Shown one piece after another: positions 27,603-35,988 of a stretch of 64,000 bases of DNA. Location of the stretch: assembly GCF_019492055.1 (NCBI RefSeq), contig NZ_JAICBX010000008.1:19412-83411 (forward strand), given 5' to 3'. The notes beneath the pieces were generated by a model that saw nothing but the letters and a program-made list of their open reading frames with translations, did not search any database and was not told the origin of the DNA. Position 1 is the first letter of the stretch; every line of letters starts with the position of its first letter. Both the position numbers and the translations under genes were made by a program. The DNA is from Flavimaribacter sediminis. Its GTDB lineage: Bacteria > Pseudomonadota > Alphaproteobacteria > Rhizobiales > Rhizobiaceae.

Positions 27603-27665
27603 TGTGTTTTCGTTTCCTGAGACCTGAAAATTCCGACCGCGACAAGCGGGCCGGGCGACGGACGA

Positions 27666-28022
27666 TCAGGACCGAAAACGGGGCGGGTGGAATATGCCTT
27701 CGAGCATCAGACCCTCCAGCGATGCGTCCGAAAGCGGGCCGCAAAGTCTGGCGGCCCCCGACATCAGGCGTTCGACCGGGCGATCCTGGGTCAGAATGGT
27801 TCCTGCGCAGAGACTGTTGCCGCCGCTGCCCTGCAGACATCGCTTGGACGGCGCCTGCGCAGAAGTCGATCCATCGGAACCACCCGCAAAGGCGCTCGCC
27901 TGTGTAGCAGACAGATCCGCGGAGACGTCCGCCTGCGCGCTTGCGTGCGCGGACTTCGCCATGCCGAGACTGACCGGAGCAAGGACAAGCAGACTGACAA
28001 TGAGAACGCGAAGCAACACCAT
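27666..28022 (-). CDS. Small predicted secreted protein of unknown function
   Basis: A 118-residue open frame with a good N-terminal signal peptide (LLRVLIVSLLVLAPVSLGMA then AHASA, cleavage near residue 28), then a low-complexity Ser/Ala/Gln stretch, then a segment with three cysteines (KRCLQG, SLCAG, ARLCGPL). I do not recognise the family. It stands alone between the transpeptidase and the SAHH-like gene; the ribosome site is weak. It could be a spurious frame, but the signal peptide argues for a gene. Confidence 0.5.
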   Translation of the reverse strand: MVLLRVLIVSLLVLAPVSLGMAKSAHASAQADVSADLSATQASAFAGGSDGSTSAQAPSKRCLQGSGGNSLCAGTILTQDRPVERLMSGAARLCGPLSDASLEGLMLEGIFHPPRFRS

Positions 28023-28072
28023 AAGTCTTTACCTACAGCGAAATGCGGCGATTTCCAGTCACAAAGGCTTGT

Positions 28073-29230
28073 TCATGCGGCCGCGCGATAATTCAGGTCC
28101 AGATAGGAGCTCGCGACCATCTCGTCGATAAAGCGCGGAACCGGCACGACGCAGGATTCCGCGCCGACCTTGCCGCGCGCAACGGCTTCAAGGCATCGCG
28201 CCTGAAGCGCGAAGCCGAGATCCATCGATTCGATCGAATTGCCCAGCGGCCGCGGCCCCGCCAGATTGAACATGTGCCCTTCGGAAATCAGGTGGATCGC
28301 GCGTCCATCTTCAAGACGCAGGGTTTCGACGCCGTCCTCGTAGGCGACGCGCTCCGTCACCGCGTTGCTGCCTGCGATCGCCGCGGCGTCTATTTCGACT
28401 GGAAAGTGCCCGGCGTTGGCGAGAATCGCGCCATCCCTGAGAAGCGGCAAGTCGGCCTCGCCAATGACCCGGCCGTTGCCGGTCACGGTCACGATCAGGT
28501 CAGCGCTCGCAATTGCGCGCTCGCGCGACGGCGTATCGTAACCGTCAAGATGCGCCTGCAGGCGCTTGACCGGGTCCGCCTCGACGACGCTGACCTTGGC
28601 GTTGGCCGCGCGGAAATTCCGGGCGACGCCGCGGCCGCAAGCTCCATAGCCGAAAACCGTCACCCGCTGACCATTGGTGACGCGGTTGGTGATCCGCATA
28701 TAGGATTCCAGAACGCTCTGGCCAACGGCGTGTTCGTTTTCGGCGAACTGCTTGATCGGACTGTCGTTGATGACAAGGATCGGCATGACCAACTCATCGC
28801 GCAGCGGTTCTAACCGCATCCGGCCGGAGGTCGTTTCCTCGGTCCCTCCTTTCAGGTTTCCGTAGGGCTTTTTCAGAAACCGGTCGAACAGATCGCCGCC
28901 ATTGTCGAGAATGATATCCGGTTTTTCGTCGATGACCTTTTCCAGATAGGTTCCGTGTTCGGCCGCGTCGCGGGTCGGCTGTCCGATGACGGTCACTCCG
29001 CGCGCGCCGAGATAATCCATGGCGGCCGGCTGCGTGGTGTTGAGATTGCCGGTCGAGACCAACCGCGCTCCGCCGTCCTGCAACGTCAGAATAAGCGCAA
29101 CTGTCTTCGGCTCCAGATGAATGCCAGTGCCGATGGTCATGCCGGCGAAGGGCTGTTCGACGCGGAACTCCTCGGAAATCGAGGCGAGCAGGCGGCAGTT
29201 TCGCCGCACCCAGTCTATGCGGTTGTTCAT
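28073..29230 (-). CDS. Divergent S-adenosylhomocysteine hydrolase-like protein
   Basis: A 385-residue protein of the SAHH fold, shorter than usual (430-470). The NAD site GYGACGRG near 203, EETTSG near 142, NAGHFPVEID near 285 and EGHMFNLAGPRPLG near 325 align with SAHH. By eye against the human enzyme, Glu156, Lys186, Asn191 and His301 are kept, but Asp131 is Asn, Asp190 is Glu, Cys195 is Val and Thr57 is Glu, and the C-terminal KPDHYRY is missing. It may act on another nucleoside-thioether or a related adduct (inference). The ATG at 29230 follows AAAGGA by seven bases. It is the last gene of the PotABCD-type operon. Confidence 0.8.
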   Translation of the reverse strand: MNNRIDWVRRNCRLLASISEEFRVEQPFAGMTIGTGIHLEPKTVALILTLQDGGARLVSTGNLNTTQPAAMDYLGARGVTVIGQPTRDAAEHGTYLEKVIDEKPDIILDNGGDLFDRFLKKPYGNLKGGTEETTSGRMRLEPLRDELVMPILVINDSPIKQFAENEHAVGQSVLESYMRITNRVTNGQRVTVFGYGACGRGVARNFRAANAKVSVVEADPVKRLQAHLDGYDTPSRERAIASADLIVTVTGNGRVIGEADLPLLRDGAILANAGHFPVEIDAAAIAGSNAVTERVAYEDGVETLRLEDGRAIHLISEGHMFNLAGPRPLGNSIESMDLGFALQARCLEAVARGKVGAESCVVPVPRFIDEMVASSYLDLNYRAAA

Positions 29231-29261
29231 TATTGTTTCCTTTTCTGAATGCACTTCCGGG

Positions 29262-29702
29262 TCAGTAATCCCGCGGATCAATGTTCTTGGTCTCCGGACC
29301 GTATGGGCGTGGATAGATTTCTCCGAGTTCCACCAGTTCCATCTCGCTGTCGGTCGGCGCGCTGACGACCGTCACGGTCGGGTCCGCGCAGGCGAACTCC
29401 CAGATTGCCTGACGGCATTCGGCGCATGGAATCCCCGAATAGGGTCCGACGACGGCGACGGCGCGCAATTGCCGCTGGCCGCTGGCGACCATTTTCAGGA
29501 TCGCCGTCCGCTCGGCGTGAACCGTCTGCTGCAGTGTTACGAACTCGATGTTGCAGCCGGCGTGTATCCCGCCTTCGCCGTCGAGCACCGCCGCGCCGAC
29601 CGTATGCCTGCTATAGGGCGCATAGGCGTGTTCGCGGCATTCCGTCGCCGCAGCGATCAGACGCTTCACCTCTTCATCGCTTATCCTGGTCATCTCACCC
29701 AT
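29262..29702 (-). CDS. cdd: Cytidine deaminase family protein
   Basis: A 146-residue zinc deaminase of the CDA family. AYAPYSRHTVGAAVL near residue 20, GCNIEFVTLQQTVHAERTAI near 44-63 with the HAE zinc and proton-shuttle motif, and PCAECRQAIWEF near 94 with the two zinc cysteines are all present. It deaminates cytidine, deoxycytidine or a related nucleoside. I chose the ATG at 29702, four bases after the ATPase gene stop, with AGGTGA overlapping that stop; an ATG at 29693 is possible. It is in one operon with an ABC importer and the SAHH-like gene, so the imported solute may be a nucleoside (inference). Confidence 0.88.
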   Translation of the reverse strand: MGEMTRISDEEVKRLIAAATECREHAYAPYSRHTVGAAVLDGEGGIHAGCNIEFVTLQQTVHAERTAILKMVASGQRQLRAVAVVGPYSGIPCAECRQAIWEFACADPTVTVVSAPTDSEMELVELGEIYPRPYGPETKNIDPRDY

Positions 29703-29706
29703 CCCG

Positions 29707-30789
29707 TCACCTGTTGTCCTCATCGGCCGGAAGCAAGGACGCCTTGTCGAGATCGAGCGCAAGCACGATCGCATCGCCTGCGGCGAATTCACTGTCTTCC
29801 GCAGCCTCTATGACGCCGATATCTCCGGTCGATGTTTTCACCCGCATCCGCGTGATCGTACCGGCATAGGCCACCGTCTCGACCGTGGCGGGCATGGTCA
29901 AAATCCGGTCGCCCGGATCATTGGCGCCGGCAAGAGAAACCTGATCGGAGCGCCAGAGCAGCCTGACAGGCCCCTGCAGGCCGTGTCCGCTTGACGCGAC
30001 CTCCGTATTCAGCTCACGCAGCGTCACACTGTCGCCGGACGCCATCGCCGAGATCGACAAAGAGTCGCCGAGAAAATCGGCCACAAACAAAGTCGCAGGT
30101 CGCCGGTACACTTCCCGCGGCTTGCCTTCCTGCTCGACGCGTCCCTTGTTGAACACCACGACCCGGTCGCTCATGGAAAGCGCTTCCTCCTGGTCGTGCG
30201 TGACGTAGATGATGGTCACGCCCAGTTCTTCGTGGAGCGTCTTGATTTCAAGCTGCAGGTCGCCGCGCAGCCTGCGGTCAAGCGCGCCGAGCGGTTCGTC
30301 CATGAGAAGCACATCCGGATTGAAGACCACCGCCCTTGCAATAGCGACCCGCTGTTGCTGGCCGCCGGAAAGCTGTTCCGGTTTGCGGTCTCCGAATCCA
30401 TCGAGCGCGACCAGAGAAAGGGCCTTTCCGACCGCTTCCCTGCGCTCAGCCTTCGAAACACCGCGCATGCGGAGCGGAAACTCGATGTTCTCGGCGACGC
30501 TCATGTGCGGAAACAGGGAATAATTCTGGAAAACCACGCCGATATTTCGGTGTTCGGGCGCAATGCCGGTCATGTTTCCTCCGTCCAGAAGAACGCTGCC
30601 TGCATCGGGGTCGTCGAAACCCGCAACGAGGTTCAGCACCGTCGTCTTGCCCGATCCGGACGGACCGAGCATGGAAACGAATTCGCCCGGTTCGACATGC
30701 AGATTGAGGTCGTCGAGTACAATCTGCGAACCGTAACTCTTGCGAACGTTTTCGAGCCTGATGCTCTTGGCGAAGTGGCCGGCTTTCAT
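29707..30789 (-). CDS. Spermidine/putrescine-type ABC transporter ATP-binding protein
   Basis: A 360-residue PotA-like ATPase. Walker A GPSGSGKTT is near residue 40, the signature LSGGQQQRVAIARA near 138, Walker B LLMDEPLGALDRR near 160, and a C-terminal TOBE-like domain follows. The start is the ATG at 30789, overlapping the permease stop (ATGA). Open frame continues upstream inside the permease gene but is out of its reading phase and is not coding. Confidence 0.92.
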   Translation of the reverse strand: MKAGHFAKSIRLENVRKSYGSQIVLDDLNLHVEPGEFVSMLGPSGSGKTTVLNLVAGFDDPDAGSVLLDGGNMTGIAPEHRNIGVVFQNYSLFPHMSVAENIEFPLRMRGVSKAERREAVGKALSLVALDGFGDRKPEQLSGGQQQRVAIARAVVFNPDVLLMDEPLGALDRRLRGDLQLEIKTLHEELGVTIIYVTHDQEEALSMSDRVVVFNKGRVEQEGKPREVYRRPATLFVADFLGDSLSISAMASGDSVTLRELNTEVASSGHGLQGPVRLLWRSDQVSLAGANDPGDRILTMPATVETVAYAGTITRMRVKTSTGDIGVIEAAEDSEFAAGDAIVLALDLDKASLLPADEDNR

Positions 30790-31595
30790 CGTCTGACCCT
30801 TTCGAAAAGCATCAAACTGATCATCAGCAGAAGCGCTGCGGTGAAGAGAATGCTGGAGACAGCCGCCACGGTGGGGTCGACCCGCTCGGTAATCTGCGCC
30901 CACATGCGCACCGGCGCCGTCTCGTAGGTCGGGCTCGACAGGAACTTCGCGATCACCACCTCGTCCCACGAACTGACGAAGGCGAACACTGCTCCCGACA
31001 GGACGCCGGACGAAATGATCGGCAGCGTGACCCGGAAGAACGTGGACACCGGTCCGGCCCCCAGGCTTCGCGCCGCGCGCAGCAGAACCGGATTGACCTG
31101 ACGCGCCGCCGACATGGTCGTAACCACGACAAGCGGAACTCCGATCATGACATGGGCGGCCACCAGTCCAGACCGGTCGAAAAGCCCGAGCCATGCGTAG
31201 ATTTTGTACATGCCGATCCCGACCACGATCGTCGGCACCACGAGCGGCGTAATGATGAAAGCGAGCACGAACTGCTTTCCAGGCCATTGTTTCAGCGCCA
31301 GGCTGACGCCGGCCGGAACGCCGAGCAGCACGGCGATGATCGTGGACAAAAGCGCCACCTCGAGACTGTGCCACAGGCTCGCCAGCCATTCCGGGCTGTC
31401 GAACAGGCGCGCATACCACTTGGCGCTGAAGCCTTTCGGCGGCCAGGACAGGAACGGCACTTCCGTAAAGCTCATCGGAATGATGATCAACGACGGCGCA
31501 AGCAGAATGATCAGGATCGGCGTCATCAGAAGCGATGTCACAAGACCGCGATACCCTGACGCCTTACGGATTTGCGATGTGGATGAAGTCTGCAT
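30786..31595 (-). CDS. Spermidine/putrescine-type ABC transporter permease (PotC-like)
   Basis: A 269-residue six-helix permease. The EAA-type loop is AARSLGAGPVSTFFRVTLPI near residue 170, followed by IISSGVLSGAVFAFVSSWDE. The start at 31595 overlaps the stop of the other permease (ATGA). It pairs with the PotB-like gene. Confidence 0.9.
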   Translation of the reverse strand: MQTSSTSQIRKASGYRGLVTSLLMTPILIILLAPSLIIIPMSFTEVPFLSWPPKGFSAKWYARLFDSPEWLASLWHSLEVALLSTIIAVLLGVPAGVSLALKQWPGKQFVLAFIITPLVVPTIVVGIGMYKIYAWLGLFDRSGLVAAHVMIGVPLVVVTTMSAARQVNPVLLRAARSLGAGPVSTFFRVTLPIISSGVLSGAVFAFVSSWDEVVIAKFLSSPTYETAPVRMWAQITERVDPTVAAVSSILFTAALLLMISLMLFERVRR

Positions 31596-32452
31596 CAGGC
31601 GAAGAATATCCTGCTGACGGCTCGCCATCCGATAGCAAGAAACAGAAGCACGAAGAAGGTTACGATCGCCGACATTGCTCCTGCTGCTCCCCAATCGAGC
31701 AGACTGGTGACCTGCGCGTCGATCAATACGGCGATCGGCTGGTCTCCGGGTCCTCCGAGCAGAACCGGCGTGATGAAGTATCCGAGGCTAAGCACGAAAA
31801 CGAGGACGGTGCCGGCGATCATGCCGACCCGCGTCGCGGGAAAGAAGACTTCGAGGAATGAACGGACCGGGCCTGCGCCGAGACTGCGCGAAGCGCGCAA
31901 CAGTGTGCCGTCGAACCGCGCCATGCTCACATAGGCCGGAAAGATGCTGAAAGGCAGCAGGATCTGGGCCATGCCCACCGTGACGGCGAAGGACGTTCTC
32001 AGCATACCCACCGGCTGCGCAATGACGCCCGTGTTGATCAGGATCCAGTTTACGATTCCCGTATCCCTCAAAATGACCGTCCAGGCGAAGCTGCGCACCA
32101 GCAGGCTGGTGCAGAGCGGCAGAAGCGCGCAGAAGATCAGGATGGCGCGCAACCCCGGGCTGCTCCTGTACATGACGTAGGCGTAGACATATCCGAGCAC
32201 CGCGCAAACGATCGAGACGAGGACGGCGGTGCGGACCGTATTGATCGCAAAGATCGCGAAGGTCGGGTCGGTCAGAACGGACCGGAAGTTCGACAGACCG
32301 GCGTTTTCAGGCTCCGTCACACTGTTCGAAATGATCGTGGCGGCAGGAAGCATGAAGAGAACAAGGAGCGCTGCAAGAAGCGGCCAGATGCCGAGGCTGT
32401 CGGGTAACGACACGGGCCAGCTTCTTGCTTCGGGGCGAACGACAGTCGTCAC
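31595..32452 (-). CDS. Spermidine/putrescine-type ABC transporter permease (PotB-like)
   Basis: A 285-residue membrane protein with the EAA-type loop ASRSLGAGPVRSFLEVFFP near residue 198. I chose the GTG at 32452, whose GTGA overlaps the stop of the binding-protein gene; a longer in-frame start at 32512 lies inside that gene and is less likely. It forms the channel with the PotC-like permease. Confidence 0.9.
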   Translation of the reverse strand: MTTVVRPEARSWPVSLPDSLGIWPLLAALLVLFMLPAATIISNSVTEPENAGLSNFRSVLTDPTFAIFAINTVRTAVLVSIVCAVLGYVYAYVMYRSSPGLRAILIFCALLPLCTSLLVRSFAWTVILRDTGIVNWILINTGVIAQPVGMLRTSFAVTVGMAQILLPFSIFPAYVSMARFDGTLLRASRSLGAGPVRSFLEVFFPATRVGMIAGTVLVFVLSLGYFITPVLLGGPGDQPIAVLIDAQVTSLLDWGAAGAMSAIVTFFVLLFLAIGWRAVSRIFFA

Positions 32453-33474
32453 TGGGCGCTTTTCCAGGCCTGATAGCGGGATTCGATCATCTTCGAATTC
32501 TCGGCGATCCACTGATCATCGAAAACCGCATAGGGTTTGTCGAGGTGGCTGGAGGGAAGATCCGGCGCCATCTCGGGATTGGGCGATGCGTTGACGTTCG
32601 AAGGACCGAGCGGCAGATCCGCGCTCATGGTCTCGTTGATGGGCTTGCTCACGGCAAAGGCGATAAGGTTCATGGCCTCGTCGACGTTCTTCGAGCCCTT
32701 GGGCACGGTCAGATAGGCGGCGGCGAGGATCTGCTCCTCGAAAATGTAATCCACCGGCATTTCCAGCGCCACCTTGGCGTCATAGGCGCGCGCATTATAG
32801 GTCATCACCATCGCAACTTCACCGGATCCGACCAGTTCCTCGGACTGGGCGCCGCTCTGCCAGAAGACGAGCGATGGCTTGATGGTGTCCAGCTTGGCGA
32901 TCGCGCGATCAATGTCCATAGGGTAAAGCGCGTCGGGCTTCACGCCATCGGCGAGCAACGCGATCTCGAAAATGCCGCCGACCGAATAATCCATCACCGC
33001 CCGCTTGCCCGGAAATTTCTCAAGATCGAAGAAATCGGCCCAGCCTTCCGGCTTCGTCGTCACCTGATCCGTGTTGTAGGCAAGCTGGATCGAATAGATC
33101 ATGTTCGCGACACGATATGCGGAGGCAAAGCCCGGGATGATCTCGTCCTTCGGCACGACCGAGTAGTCGATCGGAACCAGCCATTCGCCATCGGCGTCCG
33201 TGCCCCACGAATTGTCGCCATTGTAGACGTCCCAGACGACCCTTCCCGCTTCCACCATGGCGCGGAGCTTGGCGTTGTCGGTGCCGGCCACGGAAACAAC
33301 CTTGTTTCCGGTCTCTTCCTGCCAGGGGTCAAGCACCCGTGTTTGTACGGTGTCGTGGTATGCGCCGCCGCCGTCGACCCAGACCAAGGTCGCGTCCTCG
33401 GCGATTGCAGGCGCCGCCGCAGATCCGACGGCGAGCACGGTGGCGAGTATGCGGATGCTAGATGAAAGAGGCAT
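32449..33474 (-). CDS. Spermidine/putrescine-type ABC transporter substrate-binding protein (PotD-like)
   Basis: A 341-residue periplasmic protein with a signal peptide ending AAAPAIAE (about residue 27) and DATLVWVDGGGAY at the mature start. Its family includes PotD and AfuA-like binding proteins for polyamines, opines or phosphonates, so the ligand is open. The ATG at 33474 has GGGGAA eight bases upstream. It is the first gene of an operon with permeases, ATPase, cytidine deaminase and the SAHH-like gene, opposite a LacI regulator. Confidence 0.88.
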   Translation of the reverse strand: MPLSSSIRILATVLAVGSAAAPAIAEDATLVWVDGGGAYHDTVQTRVLDPWQEETGNKVVSVAGTDNAKLRAMVEAGRVVWDVYNGDNSWGTDADGEWLVPIDYSVVPKDEIIPGFASAYRVANMIYSIQLAYNTDQVTTKPEGWADFFDLEKFPGKRAVMDYSVGGIFEIALLADGVKPDALYPMDIDRAIAKLDTIKPSLVFWQSGAQSEELVGSGEVAMVMTYNARAYDAKVALEMPVDYIFEEQILAAAYLTVPKGSKNVDEAMNLIAFAVSKPINETMSADLPLGPSNVNASPNPEMAPDLPSSHLDKPYAVFDDQWIAENSKMIESRYQAWKSAQ

Positions 33475-33508
33475 TTGCGGGTTCCCCATTGCTGTGTTGG
33501 ATTGATCA

Positions 33509-33524
33509 AGTCAATCGTATGACT
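33509..33524. promoter_or_regulatory. Candidate LacI-type operator
   Basis: AGTCA-AT-CG-TA-TGACT: 5-bp arms around a central CG, the layout typical of LacI/GalR operators, in the 114-base gap between the divergent importer and lacI-type genes. Its right half, CGTATGAC, recurs at 33560-33567, 44 bases away on the same strand, near the regulator's start. Confidence 0.55.
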
Positions 33525-33588
33525 AACCATCTCTCATGTTGAAATCCCTGTCAATACTACGTATGACGATTTCATAGAGAGGTGTGTT

Positions 33589-34602
33589 GTGAAAACGGGT
33601 CCATCGCCAATTACGAGCAATTCGGTCGCTAAAGCCGCGGGCGTTTCCCAGTCGACGGTTTCCCTTGTCATGTCCGGAAAATCGGCGGGGCGCGTTTCCG
33701 ACAACACCAGGGACCATGTCATGGCTGTCGCGGACAAACTGGGATACCGGCCCAACGCCACGGCCCGCATGCTGCGCACGGGCGTTCTCAACATCCTTGC
33801 GCTCGCAGTGCCCAATGTTAAGCAGCCCTTTTTCGGGGAGATCTTCGTCGCGGCCGAAAAGGCCGCCCGGCAGGCGGACCACGCAGTGGTTCTGATCGAC
33901 ACGCAAAACGATCCGAAATGGGTCGAGAGGATCATCGACATGGTCCGCGGCCGGATGATCGCCGGATCCATCGTCTACGCCAGCGACAGCGATGACGAAC
34001 CGAGACTGGCGGAGATCGCCGACCAGGTGCTGGTCATCGAGGGGCAAAATTCGGGCTCGCTGGTCGATATCAACGTTGAAAGCGGCGTCGACGCCGTTGT
34101 CGAGCACCTGGCGGGCCTCGGACATACAGGCATCGGCTACCTGAGCGCCGATTACCCGAAGGTGACGTTCCAGCGTCGCTTCGACTATTTTCGGAAAAAG
34201 CTCCGGGACCTTGGTTTGGAATTCAGGAACGCGTGGCATTCCGGCGCGACCTTCGAAATCGAGGCTTCGACGCCGGGCGCGGAGAAACTGGCGCGCCAAC
34301 GGGAAATCACCGCGATCGTCTGTGACGACGACCTGCTGGCCGCCGGTGTCTACCGCGCCGCGCGCAAGGCAGGCCGCGCGATACCGGACAATCTATCGGT
34401 CGTCGGGTTCAACGACATCGAGTTGGCGCGTGTGCTCAGCCCGGAGCTTACGACGCTCGCCATTCCGACGGAGCGGATTGCGCAGGAAGCGGTTCACAAG
34501 CTTCTGGAAAAGCTTGAAGATCCGGCCAGGGCGTCATCCTCCTACGAGGCGGAGCTCACCCTGAAGATCCGGTTTTCGACGGCGCGACCTGCAAAAGGCT
34601 GA
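33589..34602 (+). CDS. LacI family transcriptional regulator
   Basis: A 337-residue regulator with the N-terminal HTH SVAKAAGVSQSTVSLVMSG (near residues 12-30), the hinge GYRPNATARMLRTG, and a periplasmic-binding-protein-like effector domain ending TTLAIPTERIAQEAVHKLL. It starts with GTG at 33589 preceded by AGAGAGGTG. It is divergent from the PotD-like operon and converges on the FAD oxidoreductase gene, so it most likely controls the importer operon; the ligand is unknown. Confidence 0.92.
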   Translation: MKTGPSPITSNSVAKAAGVSQSTVSLVMSGKSAGRVSDNTRDHVMAVADKLGYRPNATARMLRTGVLNILALAVPNVKQPFFGEIFVAAEKAARQADHAVVLIDTQNDPKWVERIIDMVRGRMIAGSIVYASDSDDEPRLAEIADQVLVIEGQNSGSLVDINVESGVDAVVEHLAGLGHTGIGYLSADYPKVTFQRRFDYFRKKLRDLGLEFRNAWHSGATFEIEASTPGAEKLARQREITAIVCDDDLLAAGVYRAARKAGRAIPDNLSVVGFNDIELARVLSPELTTLAIPTERIAQEAVHKLLEKLEDPARASSSYEAELTLKIRFSTARPAKG

Positions 34603-34613
34603 TCCGGGTTTTA

Positions 34614-35849
34614 TCAAACGAACCCGAACAGGTCCCTGTCAGCGTCGGCTTTGCCCAGGATGTCAGCTGCGACGATTTGCGAGGCGATCATTGAAAACGT
34701 GATACCGTTTCCGCCGAACCCCATGACGGCGTGGACATTCGGCATTCCAGGCGCCTGCCCGATCATCGGCAAACCCGTTGTGGTTGTCCCGAAGAGGGCC
34801 GACCAGGCATAGTCCGGGGCGGCGATTTTCACCCCCAGCAGACGTTCAGCCTTTTTCAGTATTGTCGCAGTCTTGCGCTTGTGTTTGACGGGATCGCGGT
34901 GCGCTTCCGGATCGGCTTCGTCTTCTCCGCCGGCAATGAGAAAGCCTTGATCGGACATGCGAAGATAGAGATAGGGATCGGACGCTTCCCAGACGAGATA
35001 GTCTTGCAACCAGGGCGGAATCTCCGTTGCCGGCCGAGCCGCCAGGGCCCATGTCGAGATCACGGAATGATTGCAGTTCCTCAGCCTGTCCAGAAACTCG
35101 TATCCGGTGCAGAAAACGACATGCGAGGCGCTGATTGCGTTCCCGTCCGCGCTCGCCATGGCGACACGGTCGCCGACAGGCAGGACATCGGTGATTTCAA
35201 CAGGGCTCGCTACGACAAGTCCCTTCTTCTGCGCAATACGGATGAGGCCGGCGGTCAGTTGCCCGGGATTGGCGGAAGCAGAGGCCGTGCTGACGATGGC
35301 GCCCGTGCGGTCGATTCCGAATTGATCCCGCAGCGTTTCGGCTCCGATGAACTCGGCGTCGAGCCCGATGCGCCTGCGCATGCGGGCCTCCGTCCTGAGC
35401 GCCCGGGATCCGAATTCGTCTCCGGAAAGATAAAGCGCCTTCTTCGGCTGCATTTGGCATGCAATATTCGTCTCGCGGCAGAGCTCGATCAGGTCTTCGA
35501 CCGCTCGAGCAGAGCGCAGCCAGGCCCGCTTCGCCCTGTCCTTGCCGATCCGGCGCGCAAGCTGGTGCAACGGCGCGTCAATCTCGTGCTGGATCATCGC
35601 GGTGCTTGCGATCGTACTGCCCCGAACGGGCTTCCGGCGATCGAGCATGAGGATGCGTTTCTGGCCATCCGCCAGGGCATGCGCCATTAAGGCGCCACTA
35701 ACGCCGCTGCCGACGATGACCACGTCATAGTGGTCGCGCTCCGGCCGTGCGCGCGCGCGCACGGAGATGCGCGGCGTCGAGAGCCATAAGGGCTCACCGC
35801 TGCGCAAGTCCTGCTTTTCAGTGGTTTCCCGCACGTCCCTTTTCTCCAC
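34614..35849 (-). CDS. FAD-dependent oxidoreductase (DAO/GlpO family)
   Basis: A 411-residue flavoenzyme with the dinucleotide fold DYDVVIVGSGVSGALMAH-type motif near residues 42-57 and the DAO-family tail GLPMIGQAPGMPNVHAVMGF and GGNGITFSMIASQIVA near 370-400. Family members oxidise amino acids, sarcosine or similar amines. It stands alone, 12 bases from the converging LacI gene and about 140 bases after the SDR/thiolase pair on the same strand. No substrate can be assigned. Confidence 0.85.
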   Translation of the reverse strand: MEKRDVRETTEKQDLRSGEPLWLSTPRISVRARARPERDHYDVVIVGSGVSGALMAHALADGQKRILMLDRRKPVRGSTIASTAMIQHEIDAPLHQLARRIGKDRAKRAWLRSARAVEDLIELCRETNIACQMQPKKALYLSGDEFGSRALRTEARMRRRIGLDAEFIGAETLRDQFGIDRTGAIVSTASASANPGQLTAGLIRIAQKKGLVVASPVEITDVLPVGDRVAMASADGNAISASHVVFCTGYEFLDRLRNCNHSVISTWALAARPATEIPPWLQDYLVWEASDPYLYLRMSDQGFLIAGGEDEADPEAHRDPVKHKRKTATILKKAERLLGVKIAAPDYAWSALFGTTTTGLPMIGQAPGMPNVHAVMGFGGNGITFSMIASQIVAADILGKADADRDLFGFV

Positions 35850-35988
35850 CCTGTATCACGGCGAATTTGCGGGGCGATAATGCTCCAGACAGTCAATTGG
35901 TTGCATGGTCCGCGCGATATGGCTATGCGGCCAGCTCCTGCCGCATTGTTCAGGGCGTGCAATCTTTTGAAAACTGATATCGCGGCTC

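Noticed and set aside
30790..31419. An open frame continuing upstream of the PotA-like ATPase start to 31419
   Set aside because: It overlaps the permease gene out of frame, has shadow-like Arg/Gly/Ala-rich content and no ribosome site; the ATPase starts cleanly at 30789 in an ATGA overlap.
34605..34626. CGGGTT...AACCCG as a terminator for the LacI gene
   Set aside because: Only 6 bp, lies partly in the coding end of the converging oxidoreductase gene and lacks a T-run.
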